Shown here piece after piece: positions 37,565-43,827 of a DNA stretch of 43,833 nt (positions are counted from its first letter, which is position 1; every line of letters starts with the position of its first letter). The notes beneath the pieces were generated by a model. The model saw nothing but the letters and a program-made list of their open reading frames with translations, was not told where the DNA came from and made no database searches. Origin of the DNA: Ideonella alba (GTDB lineage Bacteria > Pseudomonadota > Gammaproteobacteria > Burkholderiales > Burkholderiaceae_C); assembly GCF_018069875.1 (NCBI RefSeq), contig NZ_JAGQDF010000022.1, positions 1-43,833 on the forward strand, read 5' to 3'. A program made the translations under genes and the position numbers.

Positions 37565-37578
37565 TTGAACCGGTTCAA
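37565..37578. promoter_or_regulatory. Dnr/FNR box upstream of napA
   Basis: TTGAACCGGTTCAA, identical to the nor box, lies 100 bases upstream of napA and contains the napD stop codon. Centred at -41.5 it predicts a transcript start near 37530, so napAGHBC can be expressed separately from napD. Confidence 0.8.
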
Positions 37579-37901
37579 GTCGGGGTGCGGGGCGCGGGCG
37601 CCAGGCTGTCGCGCCAGGCGCGGTAGTCGATGGCGTCGCTGCCTTCGGGGGGTGGCGCATCGGGGCCGGAATACTCGTAGACCAGCGAGGTGCCCATCAC
37701 GTCGGGCCACTGCGCCACCTGGGCCAGCGTGGCGGCGGCGCTGATGGTTTGGCCGTCCACCAGCGCGTCCTCGATCACCGCCACCAGGCGGCCGTCGCCG
37801 GGGTTGAGCGCCAGGTCCACGCCGGGCAGCGCCGACAGGCGCTGTGCCACGGGGGCGGCGTGCTCGGGGCGGGTGCGCACCACCGTGCCCAGGATGCTCA
37901 T
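37575..37901 (-). CDS. napD: NapD, NapA signal-peptide chaperone
   Basis: NapD (108 aa) binds the Tat signal of NapA until the cofactor is inserted. The protein has the small ferredoxin-like fold pattern of NapD with SILGTVVRTRPEHAAPVAQR at the start and the conserved GTSLVYEY strand. GAGGAG precedes the ATG at 37901. It is the first gene of napDAGHBC, transcribed from an FNR box at 37964. Confidence 0.9.
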   Translation of the reverse strand: MSILGTVVRTRPEHAAPVAQRLSALPGVDLALNPGDGRLVAVIEDALVDGQTISAAATLAQVAQWPDVMGTSLVYEYSGPDAPPPEGSDAIDYRAWRDSLAPAPRTPT

Positions 37902-37963
37902 GGGTGTCTCCTCGGTCTCCAGACTCTGAGGCGTGACTGTGCCGGCAGGTGGCGATGCCTGCC

Positions 37964-37977
37964 TTGATATCGATCAA
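37964..37977. promoter_or_regulatory. Perfect FNR box upstream of napD
   Basis: TTGATATCGATCAA equals the FNR consensus TTGAT-N4-ATCAA. Its centre is 41.5 bases upstream of about 37929, giving a 28-base leader for napD. The core differs from the TTGAACCGGTTCAA boxes, so FNR may prefer this site and Dnr the others. Confidence 0.8.
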
Positions 37978-37978
37978 G

Positions 37979-38001
37979 AAGCTACATATTCCATATAGCT
38001 T
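37979..38001. repeat. AT-rich inverted repeat between nirN and napD
   Basis: AAGCTA and TAGCTT flank 11 bases next to the FNR box, making a 6-bp stem. It could end the nirN transcript or bind a regulator next to FNR. The U-run is poor, so neither is certain. Confidence 0.35.
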
Positions 38002-38025
38002 TCAGGTGGGCAGCGGCAGCGCTGG

Positions 38026-39609
38026 TCAATGCGAGGTGCCTTCGCTGCGGCTGATCTTGTTCCACACGTTGTACTTGCCCACCGGCTTGCTCATCGGCAG
38101 CCGCTTGACCTCTTTCAGCGTGGCGGCGTCGTAGACGATCAGCGCGCCGTCCATCTCCCACAGGCTGGCCAGCGCGTAGCGGCCGTCCCTGGTGAACTCA
38201 ATGTGGGCCAGCGTGCGGCCGGGTTCGCGCACCGTGGCCACCGGCTGCAGCGTGGCCTTGTCGATCAGCGTGAGCGTGTCCTTGGCGGTGGGGCTCATCA
38301 TCGAGTCGGTCCAGGCGTAGCGGCTGGACTCGTGGCTGCGCATGAAGAAGCCCGGGCCGGGCGTGGCGATCGTGGCCACGGGCTTCCAGGTGGCCATGTC
38401 GATCACGTCCACCCCGCTGCCCTTCAGGTTGGGGCTGGCCAGCACGGTGGTGTCCTTCCAGGCCCAGGTGATGCCCGAGCCCAGGTGCGGCATGCCGGCC
38501 AGCGGCAGATCGGCCACCTTGCGGCGGATGTCCAGGTTCACCACCTGCGCGGTGGCGGCGCCGGCCGCGGTCTTCGGCCGCGTGGCTCCCAGCACATGGC
38601 GGTAGCGCTGGTCGAAGAAGAAGTCGTCCAGCGGCTCGTCCAGCGGGGTGCGGCGCACGCCCAGGAAGCCGGGCCTGGCGATGGCTTCGCCCATCTTGTA
38701 GTCGTGGACCAGGCCGTCGTAGATAGGCGCGGCCTGCGGGTCGTAGGAGATCTCCCACAGCTCGGGCAGGTCCTTCAGCGCGACGATGAAGCTGCGCCGC
38801 GGCGCCGCGTCATACACCGCCGAGACGCGGCTGGCCGTCTGGCCGTCCAGCGTGGTGGCCTCGAAGCTGCGCACCAGGTTCAGCTGCGCGTCGAACAGCG
38901 CCAGCGTGCGCGGCAGGTAGTTGGCCGCCATCACGTAGCGGCCATCGCCACTGACGGCGAGGTTGCGCATGTTCAGGCCGGCGCGCACCTCGGCCACCAC
39001 CGTCAGGTTCCACAGGTCATATTTGGTGATCCAGCCATCGCGCGAGCCGAAGAACACATAGCGCCCGTCGGGCGTGAACTTCGGCCCGCCGTGCAGCGCA
39101 TAGCGGCTGGCAAAGCGGTGGATCACCTCGAAACGGTCGCCATCGACCAGCGACACATGGTGGTCGCCGCCCTCGACCACCACGAACAGGTTCATCGGAT
39201 CGGCCTGCCACAGCGGCCGCGCCGGCAGCGCGTCGGCCCCGGCCAGCGCCACGCGGGAGGCGCGGATGTCGGCTTCGGTCCAGCGGGGCGCTGGCGACAC
39301 CGGCTGGTAGATCCAGCTGGCGAGCGCCGTGATCTCATCGGCCGTGAGCTGGGCCCCGAAGGCCGGCATCTGCGTGGCAGCGCGCCCCTGGGCGATGGTG
39401 CGCTGCGCGTCGGCCGGGCGCAGGCGCTCGAGGCTGTCGGGCAGCAGGGCCGGCCCCATGCCGCCGGTGCGCTGGTCGCCGTGGCAGCTGGCGCAGTGCT
39501 GACGAAACAACGCAGGGGCGTCGGGCAGGGCCTGGGCCAGCGCCCAGGGTGCCAGCAGCGCGCCAATCAGGGCCAAGCCAAGCCGGGCCAGCAGTGTCGA
39601 AGGGCTCAT
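38026..39609 (-). CDS. nirN: NirN-like cytochrome c / heme d1 protein
   Basis: This 527-aa exported protein has a signal peptide (MSPSTLLARLGLALIGALLA...ALA), a cytochrome c domain with CASCH (about residue 40), and an eight-bladed heme d1-type propeller (NLFVVVEGGDHHVSLVDGD; RYALHGGPKFTPDGRYVFFG). The ALHGGPKF block is typical of NirN/NirF rather than the nitrite reductase NirS. NirN performs the last oxidation in heme d1 synthesis. No nirS or other d1 gene lies in the window. The ATG at 39609 has no ribosome-binding site, and the Dnr box position implies a leader of about one base. Confidence 0.85.
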   Translation of the reverse strand: MSPSTLLARLGLALIGALLAPWALAQALPDAPALFRQHCASCHGDQRTGGMGPALLPDSLERLRPADAQRTIAQGRAATQMPAFGAQLTADEITALASWIYQPVSPAPRWTEADIRASRVALAGADALPARPLWQADPMNLFVVVEGGDHHVSLVDGDRFEVIHRFASRYALHGGPKFTPDGRYVFFGSRDGWITKYDLWNLTVVAEVRAGLNMRNLAVSGDGRYVMAANYLPRTLALFDAQLNLVRSFEATTLDGQTASRVSAVYDAAPRRSFIVALKDLPELWEISYDPQAAPIYDGLVHDYKMGEAIARPGFLGVRRTPLDEPLDDFFFDQRYRHVLGATRPKTAAGAATAQVVNLDIRRKVADLPLAGMPHLGSGITWAWKDTTVLASPNLKGSGVDVIDMATWKPVATIATPGPGFFMRSHESSRYAWTDSMMSPTAKDTLTLIDKATLQPVATVREPGRTLAHIEFTRDGRYALASLWEMDGALIVYDAATLKEVKRLPMSKPVGKYNVWNKISRSEGTSH

Positions 39610-39644
39610 GCCGCGGACTCTAGGCACCACCGACGCGACTGGCC

Positions 39645-39658
39645 TTGAACCGGTTCAG
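39645..39658. promoter_or_regulatory. Dnr/FNR box of nirN
   Basis: TTGAACCGGTTCAG matches the nor and napA boxes in 13 of 14 bases. Its centre lies 42 bases from the nirN ATG, so activation from -41.5 would start transcription almost at the start codon. Confidence 0.7.
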
Positions 39659-39762
39659 GTTCTGAGTCGATCTGCCAGCCCTGCGGCAGCCCCAGGGCCG
39701 CCCTTGGCAAATGCAGGCCAGGACTGCAGAATGGTTTGTAACAGGCGCCGGTTTTCGCGCCG

Positions 39763-39791
39763 AATTTAATACTGGATAAATATCCAGTCAA
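39763..39791 (-). promoter_or_regulatory. Sigma-70 promoter overlapped by LexA box (PintI-like)
   Basis: On the - strand TTGACT (39786-39791) and TAAATT (39763-39768) are exactly 17 bases apart. ACTGGATAAATATCCAGT (39771-39788), a perfect palindrome with the LexA core CTG-N10-CAG, covers the spacer. An SOS-controlled promoter between the integrase gene and attI is the known layout of integrons. Here it reads towards nirN and no integrase gene follows; bases 39610-39760 hold only an unrecognised short frame. Confidence 0.7.
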
Positions 39792-39846
39792 ACCAGGGAA
39801 AAAGACAGATGCGACAGGCACTTGCGACTGCCAGCGGCGGCCATCT

Positions 39847-39902
39847 TAGGGCGCAGTGGTCCAATAGTGGCGCAGGCTGTTGATCCCCAAAACACGTTAG
39901 GC
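39847..39902 (+). other. attI-like site at the start of the cassette array
   Basis: The array opens at CCCCAAAACACGTTAGGC, ending in the recombination core GTTAGGC (39896-39902). There is no matching RYYYAAC/hairpin partner before it, as expected for attI rather than attC, and the AAAACA-N2-GTTAG pattern resembles the class 1 attI end. It lies about 100 bases from the LexA-type promoter. Exact limits are unknown. Confidence 0.5.
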
Positions 39903-40471
39903 CTCGCGATCAACCGCGGTCCCAGCTTCCACTGTCATGATCTTCGCCGTCGAAACAGAAGAGCGCTCGCTTCAAGCATTCGCGAACGAAGCGGAAGCCG
40001 TCGCAGCATGTGAAGGTCTCGATGTGGAGGCAGCGATCTGGCTCTTCTGGTCAAACGATGGAACGCCGCTTGAACCGGTGTTTACGGTCCCGAACAAGCG
40101 CGGCCTCTTTGCTGTCAAGAACGGCGTCTATCACTTGAGGCCCGCCGAAGCTCTGCATCACGCACACCTGAGCGAAGCGGTGGACGAAGTTCTCACCTTC
40201 GAGGGGCCAGAGCCGTTTACTTCTGCGTCTGCCATCAAGGCACATCTTCAGGCCGCCAAGCCATGAAGCTCTCCCACTCAACAACAAAGCCTCAGCCCAC
40301 ACTGTCGCAAGGTGCAAGCTCAGGGGTAGCCTCAAAGCCGACCCGAGCGAGGCCTAACCCTTCGCTGGAACCGACGCCCACCGTCATGGCACTTGGCCCG
40401 CTTTCCGGCTTAGGTCATCATCCGTCCAGCGGGCCAAGCGCCATGCCGATGTGCGCGGCTCAGCTCGAACG
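39897..40471 (+). repeat. Cassette 1, exact copy of cassette 4
   Basis: About 580 bases from GTTAGGC through attC are identical, as read base by base, to 41711-42285. The copies are in the same direction with two other cassettes between them. Confidence 0.9.
39937..40266 (+). CDS. Integron cassette protein of unknown function (copy 1)
   Basis: This 109-aa acidic protein (EERSLQAFANEAEAVAACEG; ENxxL-free; PVFTVPNKRGLFAVKNGVYH) has an alpha/beta pattern with no membrane segment or signal. I do not recognise a family. It resembles small soluble proteins of integron cassettes that may act as immunity or stress proteins, but nothing proves this. The ATG lies 41 bases after the recombination point. 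An identical gene is at 41751. Confidence 0.75.
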   Translation: MIFAVETEERSLQAFANEAEAVAACEGLDVEAAIWLFWSNDGTPLEPVFTVPNKRGLFAVKNGVYHLRPAEALHHAHLSEAVDEVLTFEGPEPFTSASAIKAHLQAAKP

Positions 40472-40477
40472 TTAGCC
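40352..40477 (+). repeat. attC site 1
   Basis: GCCTAAC (R'') at the left and GTTAGCC (R') at the right enclose imperfectly complementary arms (CCTTCGCTGGAACC... and ...CAGCTCGAAC). The left arm has TTCGCTG and the right has CAGCTCGAACGTTAG, the standard L''/L' boxes. The length of 126 bases is in the range of long chromosomal-integron attC sites. Confidence 0.85.
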
Positions 40478-40482
40478 AGCTC

Positions 40483-41262
40483 ATGGATCGTTTGCTTCGC
40501 GCGCTTGCCGTATGCATCACACTCGTCGGCTGCGGCATGCCCCTTACGCCTGAGGCGTTCACCTCATCGCCTGAGGCGCTGGCGCTACGCAGCATCGTCG
40601 ACCGCCTGACTCAGAGGGACTTCGCTTCTGTTGAGGCACAACTTGACCCCGCCCTAGCGCAAGGTGGCATTCGAGCCGCATTAGAGAAGACTGCCAATGC
40701 AATACCCTCCGCGCCAATCACCAAGGTCGAGGCAGTTGCCTGGAAAGTCGTCGTCGCAACCGGAAGGCCGCGAACGGCGGCAGTTGCCGCCGAATACACC
40801 TTCGGTCAGAAACAATGGCTCGTCGCTTCGGCGCAGCTGACAGGCGAACCAAACGCGTACCGCATCCTCAGCTTCAACGTCGAGCCCTTGCCTGCGCCGA
40901 TGTCGCAGATCCACGCATTCACGCTCTCAGGCAAGGGCGTTACCCACTATCTCTTCCTTGTTGCGGCGGTGGCTGCCGTCGTGGTCACCCTGTTTGCACT
41001 CGTCCGCTGCGCCCGCGCCAAGGGGCTACGCCGCAAGTGGCTCTGGTTGATCTTCATTGCATTGGGCTTTGTGTCGTTCACCATCAATTGGTCCAACGGC
41101 GCGGTAAGCATCAACCCGCTTGCCTTCAATCTCTTGAGCGCCGCCTTCATGCGGCAGGGTTGGCTCGGCCCATGGATGCTCACGTTCTGCGTCCCTGTTG
41201 GGGCAATATGGTTCTTGCTGCGGCAACGCGGCGCGGCTCAAAATGTCACGACCGCTGGCTAA
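40483..41262 (+). CDS. Cassette-borne lipoprotein with membrane helices
   Basis: This 259-aa protein begins with a lipoprotein signal (lipobox LVGC, Cys17), has a soluble part of about 110 residues, and then three hydrophobic helices (about 148-168, 178-195 and 220-240). A lipid anchor combined with a membrane domain is unusual. No family is recognised. The stop codon is part of the R'' core of attC site 2, a common economy in cassettes. It starts 12 bases after the recombination point. Confidence 0.7.
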   Translation: MDRLLRALAVCITLVGCGMPLTPEAFTSSPEALALRSIVDRLTQRDFASVEAQLDPALAQGGIRAALEKTANAIPSAPITKVEAVAWKVVVATGRPRTAAVAAEYTFGQKQWLVASAQLTGEPNAYRILSFNVEPLPAPMSQIHAFTLSGKGVTHYLFLVAAVAAVVVTLFALVRCARAKGLRRKWLWLIFIALGFVSFTINWSNGAVSINPLAFNLLSAAFMRQGWLGPWMLTFCVPVGAIWFLLRQRGAAQNVTTAG

Positions 41263-41334
41263 CCCTTCGCTGCACCTGACGTTCGCCAGCCGGCTTTGCC
41301 GTCTGTCGCCCGCAGGTGAGCTCAAACGTTATGC
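41257..41334 (+). repeat. attC site 2
   Basis: It runs from GGCTAAC to GTTATGC (78 bases), with complementary arms CTGCACCTGA and CAGGTGAG, and the L' box GAGCTCAAACGTTA. The right core GTTATGC belongs to the next cassette, whose own attC starts with GCATAAC. Confidence 0.8.
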
Positions 41335-41638
41335 AGCAGGGCCTTCTCGGGTTTGATGGCATGCAGTGTTTTGGCGAGCTTGCAGGTGGCGGCGCGCATC
41401 GAGTGGTGGGCGGCGCTGCCACGCCCGTGAGCGGGCGCGCATCTACGGCAGCTGTGGTGCAGCGCAATGGTTGTTTGGGCTGTCGCGCGCAAGAGCACCG
41501 CTACGCAGGGCTGGTGGGCGCCTCGCCTACGTTGCGCGTTGTGGCTACGGGCCCTGCCGCGGTTGGCGCTTCGCCAGGGGCGTGCAGGTCGGGCCGTTGG
41601 CGGTCATCAGTCGGCAGAGCCTTCGTCGGTCATGCTCT
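41329..41638 (+). other. Cassette 3 body without a convincing gene
   Basis: About 310 bases between attC sites 2 and 3 have open frames on both strands (for example 41366-41644, 92 aa, Arg/Trp/Cys-rich, and one on the - strand). None has a good ribosome-binding site or protein-like composition. The + frames also run into attC. It may encode a structured RNA, a promoter or a decayed gene. Confidence 0.5.
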
Positions 41639-41716
41639 GCATAACACTTCGCTGCACCGGAAGTGCTTCGGCAGGCTGCGCCTGCCTTCGCACTCCGGTG
41701 AGCTCCAACGTTAGGC
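41639..41716 (+). repeat. attC site 3
   Basis: GCATAAC to GTTAGGC (78 bases) with arms CACCGGAAGTGC / GCACTCCGGTG and the box GAGCTCCAACGTTAG. Confidence 0.85.
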
Positions 41717-42285
41717 CTCGCGATCAACCGCGGTCCCAGCTTCCACTGTCATGATCTTCGCCGTCGAAACAGAAGAGCGCTCGCTTCAAGCATTCGCGAA
41801 CGAAGCGGAAGCCGTCGCAGCATGTGAAGGTCTCGATGTGGAGGCAGCGATCTGGCTCTTCTGGTCAAACGATGGAACGCCGCTTGAACCGGTGTTTACG
41901 GTCCCGAACAAGCGCGGCCTCTTTGCTGTCAAGAACGGCGTCTATCACTTGAGGCCCGCCGAAGCTCTGCATCACGCACACCTGAGCGAAGCGGTGGACG
42001 AAGTTCTCACCTTCGAGGGGCCAGAGCCGTTTACTTCTGCGTCTGCCATCAAGGCACATCTTCAGGCCGCCAAGCCATGAAGCTCTCCCACTCAACAACA
42101 AAGCCTCAGCCCACACTGTCGCAAGGTGCAAGCTCAGGGGTAGCCTCAAAGCCGACCCGAGCGAGGCCTAACCCTTCGCTGGAACCGACGCCCACCGTCA
42201 TGGCACTTGGCCCGCTTTCCGGCTTAGGTCATCATCCGTCCAGCGGGCCAAGCGCCATGCCGATGTGCGCGGCTCAGCTCGAACG
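41711..42285 (+). repeat. Cassette 4, exact copy of cassette 1
   Basis: Identical to 39897-40471 over the whole cassette. Cassettes 2 and 3 stand between the copies, so this is not a simple tandem duplication. Confidence 0.9.
41751..42080 (+). CDS. Integron cassette protein of unknown function (copy 2)
   Basis: The 109-aa protein is identical to that at 39937-40266. Exact identity, including silent positions, shows that the copy is very recent. Same ATG and same spacing from the recombination point. Confidence 0.75.
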   Translation: MIFAVETEERSLQAFANEAEAVAACEGLDVEAAIWLFWSNDGTPLEPVFTVPNKRGLFAVKNGVYHLRPAEALHHAHLSEAVDEVLTFEGPEPFTSASAIKAHLQAAKP

Positions 42286-42291
42286 TTAGAG
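42166..42291 (+). repeat. attC site 4
   Basis: Same sequence as attC site 1 up to the GTTAG of the right core, then the next cassette follows (GTTAGAG). Confidence 0.85.
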
Positions 42292-42298
42292 CGCTTCA

Positions 42299-42691
42299 AT
42301 GCCATTCGACCTCGCCGAGTCGTTCGTACTGGCCGCAGAGCAGGAGCTCGGCGCAAGGTTGCCTGAGTCCTATCGAACTGCCATGGTTCGCGCGAACGGC
42401 GGCGAGCTGGAGGTACTGGAAGACTCATGGGTGCAGTACCCCATCGCCGATACGTCGGACCGCAAGCGCTCGTCCCGCAGCGCTAATCACATCATCAAGG
42501 AAACAGAGGTTTGTCGCGGTTGGCCTCGGTTCCCGGGCAATGCGGTTGCCATTGCCGGCAACGGAACAGGAGATCACCTCGTGTTCCTCAGACATGGTGT
42601 CTCCTTCCAGCCCGCGGTCTACCTGTGGTCGCACGAGGAAGGTTCGCTTGAGAGAGTCGCAAATGACTTTGCCGAACTCGAATCGCTCTAA
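42299..42691 (+). CDS. SUKH (SMI1/KNR4) family cassette protein
   Basis: This 130-aa protein shows the SMI1/KNR4 fold pattern: AEQELGARLPESYRTAMVRA, NGGEL, a Trp-containing middle, and GDHLVFLRHG...AVYLWSHEEGS near the end. SUKH proteins often neutralise nuclease or other toxins of neighbouring cells. No toxin gene is linked here, so it may be an orphan immunity protein carried as a cassette. The stop is part of the attC core. Confidence 0.8.
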   Translation: MPFDLAESFVLAAEQELGARLPESYRTAMVRANGGELEVLEDSWVQYPIADTSDRKRSSRSANHIIKETEVCRGWPRFPGNAVAIAGNGTGDHLVFLRHGVSFQPAVYLWSHEEGSLERVANDFAELESL

Positions 42692-42763
42692 CCCCTCCAT
42701 CGAGCCGACGTCCAAAAGCCTGCTTCGCAGGCTTTCGGCCGCGGCTCATGTCGAACGTTAGGC
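42686..42763 (+). repeat. attC site 5
   Basis: CTCTAAC to GTTAGGC (78 bases). The L' box is TGTCGAACGTTAG rather than AGCTCGAACGTTAG, a small variation. The central part AAAGCCTGCTT / AGGCTTTC forms the stem. Confidence 0.75.
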
Positions 42764-42818
42764 CGCGCGGAACATACTCCTCGCGGCGCCCCCTTCTTGA
42801 GTCCAGCATAGGAGTCGA

Positions 42819-43130
42819 ATGAAGTCGCTGGTTGTACCTCCTGCCGCCGTGCGCGACGACAACTCTATTCAGATGCTCAGCGGATGGATCGCGGAGCAAG
42901 GAATGCACTGCACACTGAACATCGGCTTCTTTGATGGCCAAGGACACAAGGAGACGGAAGCCTGGGGCATCTTCCTTGCCGATGTCGTCAGACATATCGC
43001 AAACGCTTGGTCTGAGGAACGCGGAGTTGATGCCGCTGATTCAGTTGCCAGCATCCTCCAAAGTCTGAACGACGAGTTGGATACACCGACATCCGACGTC
43101 ATTGGCGGGTTCCACCCGGGCCATTCGTAG
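42819..43130 (+). CDS. DUF5076-like cassette protein
   Basis: This 103-aa soluble protein has the segments MLSGWIAEQGMHCTLNIGFF, WGIFLADVVRHIANAW and a C-terminal ELDTPTSDVIGG, which fit the pattern of DUF5076 proteins of unknown function. It starts 61 bases after the recombination point. Recognition is from memory of the pattern and not certain. Confidence 0.6.
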   Translation: MKSLVVPPAAVRDDNSIQMLSGWIAEQGMHCTLNIGFFDGQGHKETEAWGIFLADVVRHIANAWSEERGVDAADSVASILQSLNDELDTPTSDVIGGFHPGHS

Positions 43131-43186
43131 GCAATCTATCAGCGCGAGCGTGGCCACCACCCAAGCTGTTGTGCTCAGCGAGTGCG

Positions 43187-43315
43187 GCCTAACCCCTCGC
43201 TCAACCGGACCCGCTACGGCAAGCGCCGCAAGCCCGAGCGGAGGCACATGGTGCATCATCTCAGCTCGGGCTTACGGCGCTCGCCTCCGCGGTCCGGTTA
43301 GCTCGAACGTTAGGC
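43187..43315 (+). repeat. attC site 6
   Basis: GCCTAAC to GTTAGGC (129 bases) with long complementary arms: AACCGGACCCGCTACGGCAA with CGGCGC...GCGGTCCGGTT, ending in the L' box TAGCTCGAACGTTAG. Confidence 0.85.
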
Positions 43316-43340
43316 GTCATTGGCCTCGCCCCCAATCCTC

Positions 43341-43643
43341 ATGAATCCATCGAATCCATCCGACTCAACGGCGGACGAATCCAACGAAGCTGAGGCGGAG
43401 GCAATGCCTACACAAGACCGCTCGACGCGCGAGCTAGAGTGGTACCAGAACTCGTTTCTCTTCGTTCTTAGTTCGTTTCTGATCTTGCCGAAGTCGCTTG
43501 TCGCTTGGCTTGTGCTCTTTATGATCGGGATGATCAATACGGACAAGGACAAGTGGTTCAAGAGCGGCTTTCTTGTCTTCCTGGTTTGCATGGTTGCGCT
43601 CTTTGGACTTCTCCAGTGGGCGTACAACGCCAGCAACACTTAG
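43341..43643 (+). CDS. Small membrane protein of the last cassette
   Basis: This 100-aa protein has an acidic head (about 30 residues) and two hydrophobic helices (FLFVLSSFLILPKSLVAWLV and, near the end, FLVFLVCMVALFGLLQW). The ATG at 43341 is chosen; a TTG at 43320 would add seven residues. AT content is higher than in the chromosomal genes of the window. No family recognised. Confidence 0.65.
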   Translation: MNPSNPSDSTADESNEAEAEAMPTQDRSTRELEWYQNSFLFVLSSFLILPKSLVAWLVLFMIGMINTDKDKWFKSGFLVFLVCMVALFGLLQWAYNASNT

Positions 43644-43656
43644 CACCCATGCTGAC

Positions 43657-43763
43657 GCCTAACTGGTCGCTGGAGTGGACCTCAGCCAACTGGCCGCGCT
43701 ACGCTCATCAGTTCATCATCGCTGCGCGCGGCCAGCTGTCTTCGGCCGCTCAGCTTGAACTAC
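43657..43763 (+). repeat. Degenerate last attC (site 7)
   Basis: It starts with GCCTAAC and TGGTCGCTGG, and has CAGCTTGAAC where the L' box should be, but the GTTRRRY core is replaced by TACAAGG. It is probably the inactive right end of the array. Confidence 0.6.
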
Positions 43764-43800
43764 AAGGGCTTCCCCGTCCGTCAAGCGCAAGTTGATCCCA

Positions 43801-43827
43801 GGCCCGCATAGCGGGCCTTGTTGTTGG
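43801..43827 (+). terminator. Intrinsic terminator after the cassette array
   Basis: GGCCCGC-ATA-GCGGGCC forms a 7-bp GC stem followed by TTGTTGTTGG, a T-rich tail on the + strand. It would stop transcripts running out of the array. Confidence 0.65.

Noticed and set aside
39606-39821. Possible integrase remnant upstream of nirN on the - strand
   Set aside because: The 71-codon frame has no integron-integrase motif in any part, and it overlaps the LexA-type promoter; no remnant of intI could be identified by eye.
40070-40083. TTGAACCGGTGTTT resembling a Dnr box
   Set aside because: It lies inside the coding region of a cassette gene, the right half-site is lost, and no promoter context exists. 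The same sequence recurs in the duplicated cassette.
40263-40475. 70-codon frame overlapping the end of the cassette 1 gene (ATGA)
   Set aside because: Although the start overlap looks like coupling, the frame runs through the entire attC site and has no protein-like features; the same holds at 42077-42289.
41316-41714. 132-codon frame across cassette 3
   Set aside because: It begins inside attC site 2 and ends inside attC site 3, so it cannot be a cassette gene.
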